Source: Flagellimonas hadalis
GTDB lineage: Bacteria; Bacteroidota; Bacteroidia; Flavobacteriales; Flavobacteriaceae
Assembly (NCBI RefSeq): GCF_007785775.2
Contig: NZ_VNIK02000002.1
Span: forward strand, 275,321 to 339,320
Length of the DNA: 64,000 nt
Direction: 5' to 3'
This document shows positions 16,224 through 25,016 of the stretch, one piece after another. Every line of letters begins with the position of its first letter. Within the stretch, counting starts at the first letter, position 1. Made by a program: the position numbers and the translations under genes. Under the pieces are notes generated by a model, which saw only the letters and a list, made by a program, of their open reading frames with translations, did not search any database and had not been told where the DNA came from.

Positions 16224-18202
16224 AATCGTTTTTTGATGACCAGTTTCCCCTGCTTGTCGTAATATCGCCAAGTGCCCACCTGCTGGTCCTTTCGGAAACG
16301 GCCCGTCATTTTTTCAGTGCCATTTGGATAGTATTCGGTATAGCGTCCGTGCTTGAGTCCATCCTTCAATTCCACCTCAAACTTGATGGTCCCATTGGCA
16401 AATTTTACGCTAAAGGTGTCTGCATTGAGATCTGTGGGATAAATGGGCCTTAGGTCAAAAACGGCATCCGTGATTTCGACCGGATCGTCACTTTGGGATT
16501 TGGAATTTGGAATTTGGACCTTTTCTTCAAACTGTGCATTCTTTTTCACCTCCTGCACATCTTGATAATTGATCACCAACCTACTTTCGAACAGGTCGTC
16601 CTCGGGGGTCAATTGCAGGCCAAACTGGGGAAAGCAGATGATGAAATCCTTGTTCTTACGCATTTTTTGTTTGGTGTCTGCATCGGCCAATGCATACATA
16701 TTGTCAAAAAACAGGGGCACATTGCTGTACACGAACACGGTGGATTCCGATTCAAACTTTTCATCAAAATCACGGAACTCCTTTGAAGTGGCCAGGGTCT
16801 CCCCTTCCAAAGCGTCATCGATGATACTTTTGAGCGTGTTGGGGTTGTCACTGAAGATCACAAACTCATCGATCTGTGTAAAATAAGGCTTGTCAAACTC
16901 ATCGAACCTTCCGCCCAGCAACATCTTGAAAAAACCTTTGATGGAAAGAAAATTGATCTTATATCCCTTATAGTCAACAGCTTTGAACTTGACAGGCGTC
17001 TTTCTTCGGATCTGCTCCAGTACAAAGTCAAGATTTGTCCTGGCCTTTTCTGCATCATTGGCCTTGAGCACCAGTGCCATATCATTTTTTCCTTTGGAAA
17101 TTCGCGACTGGATCTGTAATACAGCTATCTCATCATCGATCCAGTTCACAAAGTTCTCCTTCACATCGATCTTGAGGAATTTTTCCACTTTTTCGATGCC
17201 ATTCTGGTAGCTTTCAAACTGCTGGGGGTCGTTCTGCTGTACCTTTTCAAAATTTTTGTAGAACTCGGAAAAGCTATCGAACCCATAGCTGATGTAAAGC
17301 GCGGTACGTTTGGGCACAATGGTGGGTATGGTACGTTCGGCAGTTCCCGACTTTTGAAGGGCCTCCAAATAGTACTCGTTGGTCCCGCTGATGTTGGTGA
17401 ACCCATTCGCCGTAAGGGTACTGTTTTTATCCAAGTCGAAGTAAAAGCCGGAAAACAAAAAATTCTCACTCACCCGTCGCACCCAATCCGATGGGGTGTC
17501 GGTAAACCGTTTTACATAGTCATCAAAATAATGGTACTGGACATACATCCGAAACAGGTCCTCATGCCCCACCTTTTGGTTGACCTCAATAAAATTGAGG
17601 TTCCTGCCCAACACCGGTTCTTGATATTGGTCTATGGAGGCTTCCACCAAAGTATGCGTGTAAGAGGCTACCAATTGGTTCTTGATAAAAGCCAGGTACA
17701 TGGTTTCCTTGCTCTCGCGATCGTGCACCTCCAAGATTTCATGGTTGTGGTACATGCGCTTGCTCATCACATAATCATCATTCAGCAAGGTGTTCAGGTA
17801 GGTCTTCAGCAGTTGCAGCTTTGCGATGCGCTTCAGGTCGAGCACATAAAAAATACCATAATCCTTGGGCGAGATCATGTGGACGGAGATGAACAGCGAA
17901 CGGCCATCAAAAAACTCGAACAATTTGTGGTTATTGTTAAAGACCGTGTCCACTTTTTGGATGTTCTCGGTCAAATCCGCAAAGTAATCGTTCTTCACCA
18001 AGTGGTGCCAAGCATCGCTCTCGCTCACCTTTTTCCAGCTCTCCACGGGCTGTTCCGATTCCACAATGAAAACAGCATCCTTGGGAATCAGGTAGATGGA
18101 TTGTAGATTGGTCTTGGGGGAGAGCAGAAAAATATAGGCCAAATAGCACAGATAGAGCGCAAAAAGGGCCAAAAAACCGTAAAGAATCCTTTTTTTGGTC
18201 AT
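16220..18202 (-). CDS. Large envelope protein with N-terminal membrane anchor and C-terminal MORN/YwqK repeats
   Basis: A 660-residue protein. One membrane segment lies near the N-terminus (residues about 5-27, FLALFALYLCYLAYIFLL) with almost no cytoplasmic part, so the bulk is periplasmic. The main part (about 30-580) looks like DUF3352-type proteins and has no catalytic motif that I recognise. The end has a YwqK/MORN-2 type repeat: HGRYTEYYPNGTEKMTGRF then GTWRYYDKQGKLV. Such repeats are often called antitoxin-like, but that name has no support here. It is a single-gene unit, convergent with VOC 4 (CTAG stop overlap). Function unknown. Confidence 0.7.
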   Translation of the reverse strand: MTKKRILYGFLALFALYLCYLAYIFLLSPKTNLQSIYLIPKDAVFIVESEQPVESWKKVSESDAWHHLVKNDYFADLTENIQKVDTVFNNNHKLFEFFDGRSLFISVHMISPKDYGIFYVLDLKRIAKLQLLKTYLNTLLNDDYVMSKRMYHNHEILEVHDRESKETMYLAFIKNQLVASYTHTLVEASIDQYQEPVLGRNLNFIEVNQKVGHEDLFRMYVQYHYFDDYVKRFTDTPSDWVRRVSENFLFSGFYFDLDKNSTLTANGFTNISGTNEYYLEALQKSGTAERTIPTIVPKRTALYISYGFDSFSEFYKNFEKVQQNDPQQFESYQNGIEKVEKFLKIDVKENFVNWIDDEIAVLQIQSRISKGKNDMALVLKANDAEKARTNLDFVLEQIRRKTPVKFKAVDYKGYKINFLSIKGFFKMLLGGRFDEFDKPYFTQIDEFVIFSDNPNTLKSIIDDALEGETLATSKEFRDFDEKFESESTVFVYSNVPLFFDNMYALADADTKQKMRKNKDFIICFPQFGLQLTPEDDLFESRLVINYQDVQEVKKNAQFEEKVQIPNSKSQSDDPVEITDAVFDLRPIYPTDLNADTFSVKFANGTIKFEVELKDGLKHGRYTEYYPNGTEKMTGRFRKDQQVGTWRYYDKQGKLVIKKRF

Positions 18203-18276
18203 TCTACTGAAAAGTGTCTCCTTCTAAAACGAAAGAGTCCGCATTTTAGTTTAGACCACAGAAAAGAGTGCTTCTT

Positions 18277-18936
18277 TTATAGCAATTTAAGATCTTTGAT
18301 GGTCTTGAAGGCCACATCCACTTGCTCATCGTTCACAACAATGGTAAATTCATTGGTCGTGGAAATCACCTCGTAGAGCACGATTCCCTCCCATGCCAAG
18401 CGCTGGAAGATAAAGTAATAGATGCCGGGCACGGAGACGTTCTCGGCGGGCAGCTTTACGGTGATGGACGACAGACCCTCCGCCTTTTGGGTACAGCGTT
18501 CGTGCTTGAAATACTTTTCTACCACTTTGTCCATGATGTTGCTGATCACGATGTTGATCTCGTTCACTCCGCGGGAAGAGGTGTAGAACACATCCTGGTT
18601 CACGTTCACCTCCTCGAGCAATTTGGCCTGCTGTTGCAAGATGGTGTCCGAGGCCAAAAAGGTATAGTCGGAGAGGTTGGACCGCACGGTGATCTCACCG
18701 ATGTTCTTCAGCACCTTTACAATTTTGTGGGTGGCCCTGAACTCCAGGTCATCAGAAAGCCGCTTGAGCGCCATCACTATGGCACCATCCTTTACATCCT
18801 TGCCCAGTTCGTCGGCAATTTCGGGCTTTATTTGTCTTGAAAGCGATGTAAGGTTGATAATACCCTGTGCCAATGCGGTTTGCAAAAACGGTTTTTTCTT
18901 GATGTAGTGCTCAACTACGGCGGATATAGTTTTCAT
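18277..18936 (-). CDS. Conserved Bacteroidota protein with ACT-like domain (not an aspartate kinase)
   Basis: A 219-residue protein. The first ~75 residues look like a small helical (winged-helix-like) domain (VVEHYIKKKPFLQTALAQGI, then DGAIVMALKRLS). The rest holds two ACT-like parts, including LSSITVKLPAENVSVPGIYY and YEVISTTNEFTIVV, which match the ligand-binding ACT repeats of aspartokinases. Database entries often call relatives aspartate kinase, but no kinase domain is present. An amino-acid sensor or regulator is plausible but is inference. It stands alone between YraN and the MORN protein on the same strand. Confidence 0.65.
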   Translation of the reverse strand: MKTISAVVEHYIKKKPFLQTALAQGIINLTSLSRQIKPEIADELGKDVKDGAIVMALKRLSDDLEFRATHKIVKVLKNIGEITVRSNLSDYTFLASDTILQQQAKLLEEVNVNQDVFYTSSRGVNEINIVISNIMDKVVEKYFKHERCTQKAEGLSSITVKLPAENVSVPGIYYFIFQRLAWEGIVLYEVISTTNEFTIVVNDEQVDVAFKTIKDLKLL

Positions 18937-18990
18937 TTCTAAGGCTGGTTTTGAACAAAAATAACATATTGTTACAAAACAAACAAATGG

Positions 18991-19350
18991 TTAAAAATGA
19001 TAAAATGCATTTTCGAGATGCTCCAAGTGGAACTCGTTGCCTGCTTTGATCACCGTAATCACGTCGAACCTGACCTCCACATCGAGGTCATTTTCCTGTA
19101 CGTAGTGGTCGGCCGCCATGATCAAAAGTTTTACTTTTTTAGCGTTGACTGTATCCGCAATATCCTCCAAAAAGCCCTTGTTTCTTGACTTTACCTCCAC
19201 AATGGCCAAGGTATCCCCTGCTCTTGCAATGATGTCTATCTCTCCCTTAAGGTATCGGTAATTCCGCTCAAGGATGGTATACCCTTTTCCATGCAGAAAT
19301 TCCTCGGCTTTCTGCTCCCCCAAATTTCCAAAATCACTGCTAGATTCCAT
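18991..19350 (-). CDS. YraN family protein (UPF0102, predicted endonuclease fold)
   Basis: A 119-residue protein with the UPF0102 signature: GNLGEQKAEEFLHGKGYTIL, YRYLKGEIDIIARAGDTLAI, VEVKSRNKGF. These are the E, D and ExK residues of the PD-(D/E)XK nuclease fold. Family members resemble Holliday-junction resolvases, but their reaction is not proven. Length and layout are typical. The start at 19350 is the only suitable ATG. Confidence 0.9.
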   Translation of the reverse strand: MESSSDFGNLGEQKAEEFLHGKGYTILERNYRYLKGEIDIIARAGDTLAIVEVKSRNKGFLEDIADTVNAKKVKLLIMAADHYVQENDLDVEVRFDVITVIKAGNEFHLEHLENAFYHF

Positions 19351-19521
19351 ATGGCTGGAAAAATATCAAAAAAAAGTGTGCAGTTCATCGAAAAAATTGG
19401 TAGTTCAAGGACAAACTAGCGTTATCATTGTAATTTGTCGGCTCAATTGAACCACACCCAACATTAGCATAAACATATAGTTGACCCCGAACTATGTACT
19501 AAAATAACCCCAAACATTGCT

Positions 19522-21036
19522 ATGGAGTACTTCGTCAATTGCAATACCTCAACTTTGGCGCCCTATAATACCCCATTGGATGAGGTTCGCGTAGCCCATT
19601 TGTACCGCAGGCTCGGTTTCAGCGCTTCCGTGCAGACCGTAAATGCCGGAATCGGGCAATCAGCCATTTCCCTCGTGGACAATCTTGTGGACCAGGCCAT
19701 CGCCGCTACGTTGATCCCTCCACCCGAATGGGCGGATTGGACCGATGCCAATTATCCTGCCGACGACGAGCAGGCCGGACAGATGCGCAGGACACAGCTA
19801 AGGGAATATTCCACCTCTTATGGGAATGCCCTTTTGTACAACAACCTGTTGGACCGGATGAGCTTTTTCTGGAGCAACCACTTCGTGACCCAATTGGAAG
19901 TCTATAATTGTAACCAGTTCCTATACTATTACATCAATTGCCTCCAGCGAAATGCGTTGGGCAATTTCAAGACACTGACCAGTGAGGTGGGCCTTACCAG
20001 TGCCATGCTGTATTATTTGGACGGTGCCAGAAACCGGGGAAACAACCCCAATGAAAACTATGCCCGTGAGCTCTATGAACTTTTTACCATGGGCGAAGGG
20101 AACAATTATACCGAGCAGGATATAATCGAGACGGCCAAAGCACTTTCGGGATATACCGAAAGAGGCGAAGAAGGCTGTACCCAGGTCACTTTTGACCCTG
20201 CCGAATTCAACACCGACAACAAGACCATCTTTGGGCAGACCGGGAATTGGGGTTATGATGATGTGATCAATATCCTTTTCAATGAAAGGGCCAATGAAAC
20301 GGCTTGGTTCATCTGCAAGAAACTGTATGAGTTTTTTGTGCACCCGGATTCAACGGACGAGGAAGGCAATGGCATTGCCCCACAGATCATCGATGGGATG
20401 GCACAGACCTTTATCTCCAGCGGTTTTGAAATAGCCCCGGTGATCCGCCAACTTTTAAAAAGCCAACATTTTTTTGATGAAACCGCCATTGGTGTCATCA
20501 TAAAGAGTCCTTTTGACCTGTATTTCAACCTGTTGAAAGAAACCAGTTTCTCCTATGACGACACCACGGTGTTGAACATGATCGATTCTGCATCGCTGAT
20601 TGGTCAAGAACTCTTCAATCCACCGGAAGTGGAAGGCTGGCAACGTGACCGACAATGGATCAACACCAATTTTATGATCGGTCGTTGGTTGACCACCGAA
20701 GTATTTTTGGAGCGTTTCTTTCAAAACGACCCGGAACAGTTCAGAAATTTGGCCATGGATGCCGTAGGACCTGCGGACAGTAACACAAGTAATCCCGAAA
20801 TCGTAGTGAGGGCTTTGGTGAATAAGTTTACCCCAAAGGGCCTTTTGACGGATGCTGATTTTGATAGAGCCATGGATGCCTTCAAGATTGACGATGTCCC
20901 TGAGGATTATTATTCCCCTGATTATTATCCGGGAGGGACAGGACAATGGATGCTTCAATTTGCCGAAGAATCTCCCACACAGATATATATTCTGTTGCGA
21001 CATTTATCCAGAGAGCCTGAATTTCAACTTAAATAA
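19522..21036 (+). CDS. DUF1800 domain-containing protein
   Basis: A 504-residue protein with the DUF1800 pattern: VAHLYRRLGFSAS near residue 30, FFWSNHFVTQ about 115, NENYARELYELFTMG about 190 (the family hallmark ENYARELLELFTLG), ALSGYTERG, and the C-terminal EVEGWQRDRQW. Such genes almost always precede a DUF1501 gene, as here (11 bp gap). The pair is thought to act outside the cytoplasm, possibly on glycans or polymers, but no activity is established. No classical signal peptide is seen, while the partner has a Tat signal, so co-export with the partner is an inference. An imperfect inverted repeat (ATAGTT, 7 bp, AACTAT) lies at 19476-19497 just upstream. Confidence 0.88.
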   Translation: MEYFVNCNTSTLAPYNTPLDEVRVAHLYRRLGFSASVQTVNAGIGQSAISLVDNLVDQAIAATLIPPPEWADWTDANYPADDEQAGQMRRTQLREYSTSYGNALLYNNLLDRMSFFWSNHFVTQLEVYNCNQFLYYYINCLQRNALGNFKTLTSEVGLTSAMLYYLDGARNRGNNPNENYARELYELFTMGEGNNYTEQDIIETAKALSGYTERGEEGCTQVTFDPAEFNTDNKTIFGQTGNWGYDDVINILFNERANETAWFICKKLYEFFVHPDSTDEEGNGIAPQIIDGMAQTFISSGFEIAPVIRQLLKSQHFFDETAIGVIIKSPFDLYFNLLKETSFSYDDTTVLNMIDSASLIGQELFNPPEVEGWQRDRQWINTNFMIGRWLTTEVFLERFFQNDPEQFRNLAMDAVGPADSNTSNPEIVVRALVNKFTPKGLLTDADFDRAMDAFKIDDVPEDYYSPDYYPGGTGQWMLQFAEESPTQIYILLRHLSREPEFQLK

Positions 21037-21047
21037 CCCCAACACCC

Positions 21048-22763
21048 ATGTGCGATACCCACCATACCCACGATACATCTCCATACAAAGGTCTTGAACA
21101 TGACGGCCATGATCTGGAGCATACCAAATGGAGCAGACGCTCGTTCATACAGGCTCTAGGTATAGCCGGTTCGGGTTCCATGTTCCTCGGCAGCCACTTG
21201 ATCTCGGCCTCCGCCCCATCACCATTGACAGCGGCCATTGCAGCAGCTGAAACGGACAATATTCTGATATTGATTAGATTATCAGGTGGAAATGACGGTC
21301 TCAGCACCGTGATTCCCATCCAACAATATGACACTTATGCCAATGCCAGGCCCAATATCTATATCCCTGAGAGCAAGGTGCTGAAACTTACCGACGATTT
21401 TGGCGTGCCCACCTATATGAGTGCCCTGGAATCCCTTTGGGGCGATGGGCAGTTCAAAGCAGTGCATGGCGTAGGCTATCAGAACCAAAGCCTTTCCCAC
21501 TTTACGGGATCTGACATTTTTGCCAACACCGACCTCACCACCACTGGATTTTCCGGTGAAAACACAGGTTGGATGGGCAGGCATTTTGAAGAACTCTACC
21601 CTGATTACCTCATCACTCCACCTCCGGCCCCTGCAGCTATCCAAATCGGGAACTTGGCCAACTTGGTCTTCCAAGGTGAGGAAACCAACTATGCCTTTGT
21701 GACCAACAATGTGGACCAGTTGGAACAGATTGCACAGACGGGACTTTTTTATGATGTTGATGCTGAAACTCCTTTTGACAACTGTATGTATGGTGACCAG
21801 CTCCGCTTCCTTCGAGGGGTGGCCAATACCACCTACGAATATGCAGGGACAATCCATGAGGCATACATGCGCGGGCAGAACCAAGTGGAATATCAGGACA
21901 ATGGCTTTGCCAGACAATTGGCCCTTTTGGCTCGATTGATCAAAGGAAATTTGGGAACCAAGGTCTATATGATCTCCATGGGCGGATTCGATACCCATGG
22001 CAACCAGCCTTTGGTCCACGAGCGATTGATGTCCAATCTGTCCATTGCCATCAACAATTTTTACGAGGATATCGCCTTCACCCAACAGGACGACAAGGTA
22101 TTGAGCATGACTTTTTCCGAATTTGGCCGTAGGATCTTTGAAAACGGATCCAACGGTACCGATCACGGCAAGGCCGCCCCAACCCTGTTCTTCGGATCGG
22201 GATTGAGCGGAAGTGCCTTTGTGGGCGAACACCCCTCCCTTGACGAACCGAACAATAGGGGCAATCTGGAGTACACCATGGATTTTAGGGACCTTTACGG
22301 CACCGTTTTGGCCGAATGGCTCTGTGTGCCCAGGGCTTCCGTGGAACAGCACCTTTTAGGTCATCCATACCGGGCCATAGACCTCGGCTTTAACTGTAGT
22401 GGGGAGACCTTGGAGGACATTGCCATGGACAACGATCCGCCCATCTTGCCGGAGACCCCTCCCGGACAAGATCCGAACAATCCAAGCCCGGACATTTTGG
22501 ACGGCATTGTACACTCGCCCTACTACCCAAATTCCAGCGCGCCCCATATCCATTTGGAAATGCCCGTTTCGGCACATGTGGATATCGAGCTGTTCAATAT
22601 TTTGGGACAACGGGTCGGCACACTTTTGAATCAAATCATGCCGGAAGGCCCCATGGAGATCAACATCCGTGAACGCATGCGGGACAGCCTTTCCACAGGA
22701 AAATATATTTATAGGATTTCGGTCGGAGGTAAAAAAATGAGTAAATCAGTTATGATTTCCTAA
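21048..22763 (+). CDS. DUF1501 domain-containing protein with Tat signal and type IX sorting domain
   Basis: A 571-residue member of the DUF1501 family (alkaline-phosphatase/sulfatase-like superfamily). Residues about 28-55 carry a twin-arginine signal (SRRSFIQALGIAGSGSMFLG). The domain body shows LIRLSGGNDGLSTVIP and MISMGGFDTHGNQ with the family GGxDTH, then FSEFGRR and NGSNGTDHGKAAPT. The last ~80 residues are a type A CTD of the type IX secretion system (VDIELFNILGQRVGTLL, STGKYIYRISVGGKKMSKSV). It is thus predicted to be folded in the cytoplasm, exported by Tat, then moved to the surface by T9SS. It forms an operon with DUF1800 just upstream. Substrate not known. Confidence 0.9.
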   Translation: MCDTHHTHDTSPYKGLEHDGHDLEHTKWSRRSFIQALGIAGSGSMFLGSHLISASAPSPLTAAIAAAETDNILILIRLSGGNDGLSTVIPIQQYDTYANARPNIYIPESKVLKLTDDFGVPTYMSALESLWGDGQFKAVHGVGYQNQSLSHFTGSDIFANTDLTTTGFSGENTGWMGRHFEELYPDYLITPPPAPAAIQIGNLANLVFQGEETNYAFVTNNVDQLEQIAQTGLFYDVDAETPFDNCMYGDQLRFLRGVANTTYEYAGTIHEAYMRGQNQVEYQDNGFARQLALLARLIKGNLGTKVYMISMGGFDTHGNQPLVHERLMSNLSIAINNFYEDIAFTQQDDKVLSMTFSEFGRRIFENGSNGTDHGKAAPTLFFGSGLSGSAFVGEHPSLDEPNNRGNLEYTMDFRDLYGTVLAEWLCVPRASVEQHLLGHPYRAIDLGFNCSGETLEDIAMDNDPPILPETPPGQDPNNPSPDILDGIVHSPYYPNSSAPHIHLEMPVSAHVDIELFNILGQRVGTLLNQIMPEGPMEINIRERMRDSLSTGKYIYRISVGGKKMSKSVMIS

Positions 22764-22794
22764 GAAACCTAACCATATCATTTATTTCGGGATT

Positions 22795-22856
22795 CCCTCG
22801 ATGATGTACCCCACACCCCAAATTGGGTCGCATCTTCGGGGGTTTCCTTTTTTATG
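22795..22856 (+). terminator. Possible terminator after the DUF1800/DUF1501 operon
   Basis: An imperfect hairpin around ACCCCAAATTGGGT, with outer GATG/CATC and G:C pairs, followed by TTTCCTTTTTT. The structure is suboptimal, so confidence is low. Confidence 0.3.
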
Positions 22857-22904
22857 ACCGATCCCGTTAAAATCAGTATTTTTGGGGCCTAATTTGATTT
22901 TTTC

Positions 22905-25001
22905 ATGGCTCAAAGCACGTCTCCATCAAGATATACCATCACAGCGGCACTCCCATACACCAACGGCCCCATTCACATTGGGCATTTGGCCGGCGTTTAT
23001 GTTCCCGCGGACATCTATTCACGTTATTTAAGGCTCAAGGGCAGCGATGTGGCGTTCATTTGCGGTAGCGACGAACATGGGGTGGCCATCCCGATGAAGG
23101 CCAAGAAGGAGGGCGTTACCCCCAAGGAAATCATTGACAAATACCACGGGATCATCAAAAAGTCCTTCGCGGATTTTGGGATTTCCTTTGACAACTATTC
23201 CAGGACCTCTGCTGAAGTTCATCATAAAACGGCTTCCGATTTTTTCCAAAAAATGTACGATCAGGGCGACTTTATAGAAGAGGAGACCGAACAATTGTAC
23301 GACGATGAGGCCAAACAATTCCTCGCGGACCGATTTGTAATCGGTACCTGCCCCAAATGTGGTAACGAAGAGGCCTACGGTGACCAATGTGAGCGCTGCG
23401 GCTCTTCCCTGAATGCCACCGATCTCATCAATCCAAAGTCGACCATAACCGGTGCAGTTCCCATTCTGAAAACCACAAAACACTGGTTTTTGCCTTTGGA
23501 CAGGTATGAGGAATTTTTAAAGGAATGGATTTTGGTGGGCCACAAGGCCGATTGGAAACCCAATGTGTATGGCCAGTGCAAATCGTGGATTGATGATGGT
23601 CTAAAACCCCGTGCCGTGACCCGTGACCTCGATTGGGGCATCCCGGTACCCGTGAAAGGCGGTGAAGGGAAGGTACTTTATGTGTGGTTCGATGCACCCA
23701 TTGGGTATATTTCGTCCACCAAGGAATGGGCCGAACGGGAAGGCAAGGACTGGAAACCCTACTGGATGGACCAAAGCACCAAATTGGTGCACTTTATCGG
23801 CAAGGACAACATTGTGTTCCACTGCATTGTGTTCCCCAGCATGCTGAAGGCCCACGGTGATTTCATTTTGCCCGAAAACGTGCCCGCCAACGAGTTTTTG
23901 AATTTGGAGGGCAACAAGCTGTCCACCTCAAAGAATTGGGCCGTTTGGTTGCACGAGTATTTGGAAGAATTCCCAGACATGCAGGATGTGCTCCGCTATG
24001 CCTTGACCGCCAATGCGCCTGAGACCAAGGACAACGATTTTACTTGGAAGGATTTCCAGGCACGCAACAACAACGAACTGGTGGCCATTTTTGGCAATTT
24101 CGTGAACCGGGTTGCCGTGCTCACCCAAAAATATTACAACGGAGTGGTCCCCACCCCCGGTGCTTTTTCAGAAGTGGACAAAGAGACTTTGGAGGCCCTG
24201 AAAGGTTTTCCTGAAATCCTGTCCAACTCCTTGGAGCGTTACCGTTTCCGTGAAGGCAGTCAGGAATTGATGAACCTGGCACGATTGGGCAATAAATATT
24301 TGGCCGACGAAGAGCCTTGGAAACTCATCAAAACGGATGAGGAGCGGGTAAACACCATTATGTACGTGGCGCTTCAGATTGCCACGGGATTGGCGGTTTT
24401 AAGTGAGCCTTTCTTGCCATTTACGTCGGAAAAATTGAAGGGAATTCTAAATGTCAGGTCGAGCGCAGTCGAGACCAATTGGGACAACATTGCCTCTGAA
24501 GATATCTTACTTCCAGCCGGACATCAACTCAATCCAAGTGAACTGCTCTTCCGAAAAATCGAGGATGAGGAAATCCAAAAACAATTGGACAAACTGGAAG
24601 CAACCAAAAAATCCAATGCTTCGACTACGGCTAGCACAGAATCCATGAAAAAAGAAATCACACCTCAAAAAGAGACCATTGCCTACGACGATTTTGCGAA
24701 ATTGGACATGCGGGTAGGCACCATTTTGGAAGCGGAAAAAATGCCAAAGGCCGACAAACTCTTGGTATTGAAAATCGATACTGGTCTCGATACCCGAACC
24801 ATTGTTTCCGGAATTGCCGAAAGCTTTCAGCCCGAAGAAATCATCGGTAAAAAAGTGACCGTTCTCGTAAACTTGGCCCCTCGAAAACTACGTGGTGTGG
24901 AAAGCGAGGGCATGATCTTGATGACCGAAAACCAAGAGGGCAAACTCGTTTTTATGAATCCAGATGAGGATGGGGTCGGGAATGGAACAAGTATAAACTA
25001 A
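22905..25001 (+). CDS. metG: Methionine-tRNA ligase
   Basis: A 698-residue class I aminoacyl-tRNA synthetase that charges tRNA-Met. Seen are the HIGH-type motif in [12 protein letters not shown], the zinc knuckle with four Cys ([19 protein letters not shown]), and the signature loop [13 protein letters not shown], which has KLSTS where the textbook enzyme has KMSKS, as usual in Bacteroidota. The C-terminal ~100 residues are the EMAP-II-like tRNA-binding domain ([20 protein letters not shown]). A TATTTTTG -7 box lies at 22877-22884. A copy of the palindromic repeat is inserted in frame at about residues 516-524 (VRSSAVETN), between the anticodon-binding helices and the tRNA-binding domain. Confidence 0.97.
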   Translation: MAQSTSPSRYTITAALPYTNGPIHIGHLAGVYVPADIYSRYLRLKGSDVAFICGSDEHGVAIPMKAKKEGVTPKEIIDKYHGIIKKSFADFGISFDNYSRTSAEVHHKTASDFFQKMYDQGDFIEEETEQLYDDEAKQFLADRFVIGTCPKCGNEEAYGDQCERCGSSLNATDLINPKSTITGAVPILKTTKHWFLPLDRYEEFLKEWILVGHKADWKPNVYGQCKSWIDDGLKPRAVTRDLDWGIPVPVKGGEGKVLYVWFDAPIGYISSTKEWAEREGKDWKPYWMDQSTKLVHFIGKDNIVFHCIVFPSMLKAHGDFILPENVPANEFLNLEGNKLSTSKNWAVWLHEYLEEFPDMQDVLRYALTANAPETKDNDFTWKDFQARNNNELVAIFGNFVNRVAVLTQKYYNGVVPTPGAFSEVDKETLEALKGFPEILSNSLERYRFREGSQELMNLARLGNKYLADEEPWKLIKTDEERVNTIMYVALQIATGLAVLSEPFLPFTSEKLKGILNVRSSAVETNWDNIASEDILLPAGHQLNPSELLFRKIEDEEIQKQLDKLEATKKSNASTTASTESMKKEITPQKETIAYDDFAKLDMRVGTILEAEKMPKADKLLVLKIDTGLDTRTIVSGIAESFQPEEIIGKKVTVLVNLAPRKLRGVESEGMILMTENQEGKLVFMNPDEDGVGNGTSIN
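24452..24475 (+). repeat. Palindromic dispersed repeat, copy in metG
   Basis: TGTCAGGTCGAG + CGCAGTCGAGACC. The inner core is the same as in mfd, but both arms differ in a compensating way (CTT...AAG in mfd, GGT...ACC here). It is in frame and encodes RSSAVET. Confidence 0.75.
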
Positions 25002-25016
25002 CCAATCATACAAACC

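Noticed and set aside
16220..18202. Antitoxin, because of YwqK-like repeats
   Set aside because: The MORN-like repeats form only the end of a large envelope protein and no toxin gene is adjacent.
18277..18936. A second aspartate kinase
   Set aside because: No KFGG(T/A)SV motif or kinase domain is present.
21282..22352. A 356-residue open frame on the minus strand inside the DUF1501 gene
   Set aside because: It lies opposite a clear DUF1501 protein with motifs, has no domain and no promoter; codon structure of the sense strand explains it.
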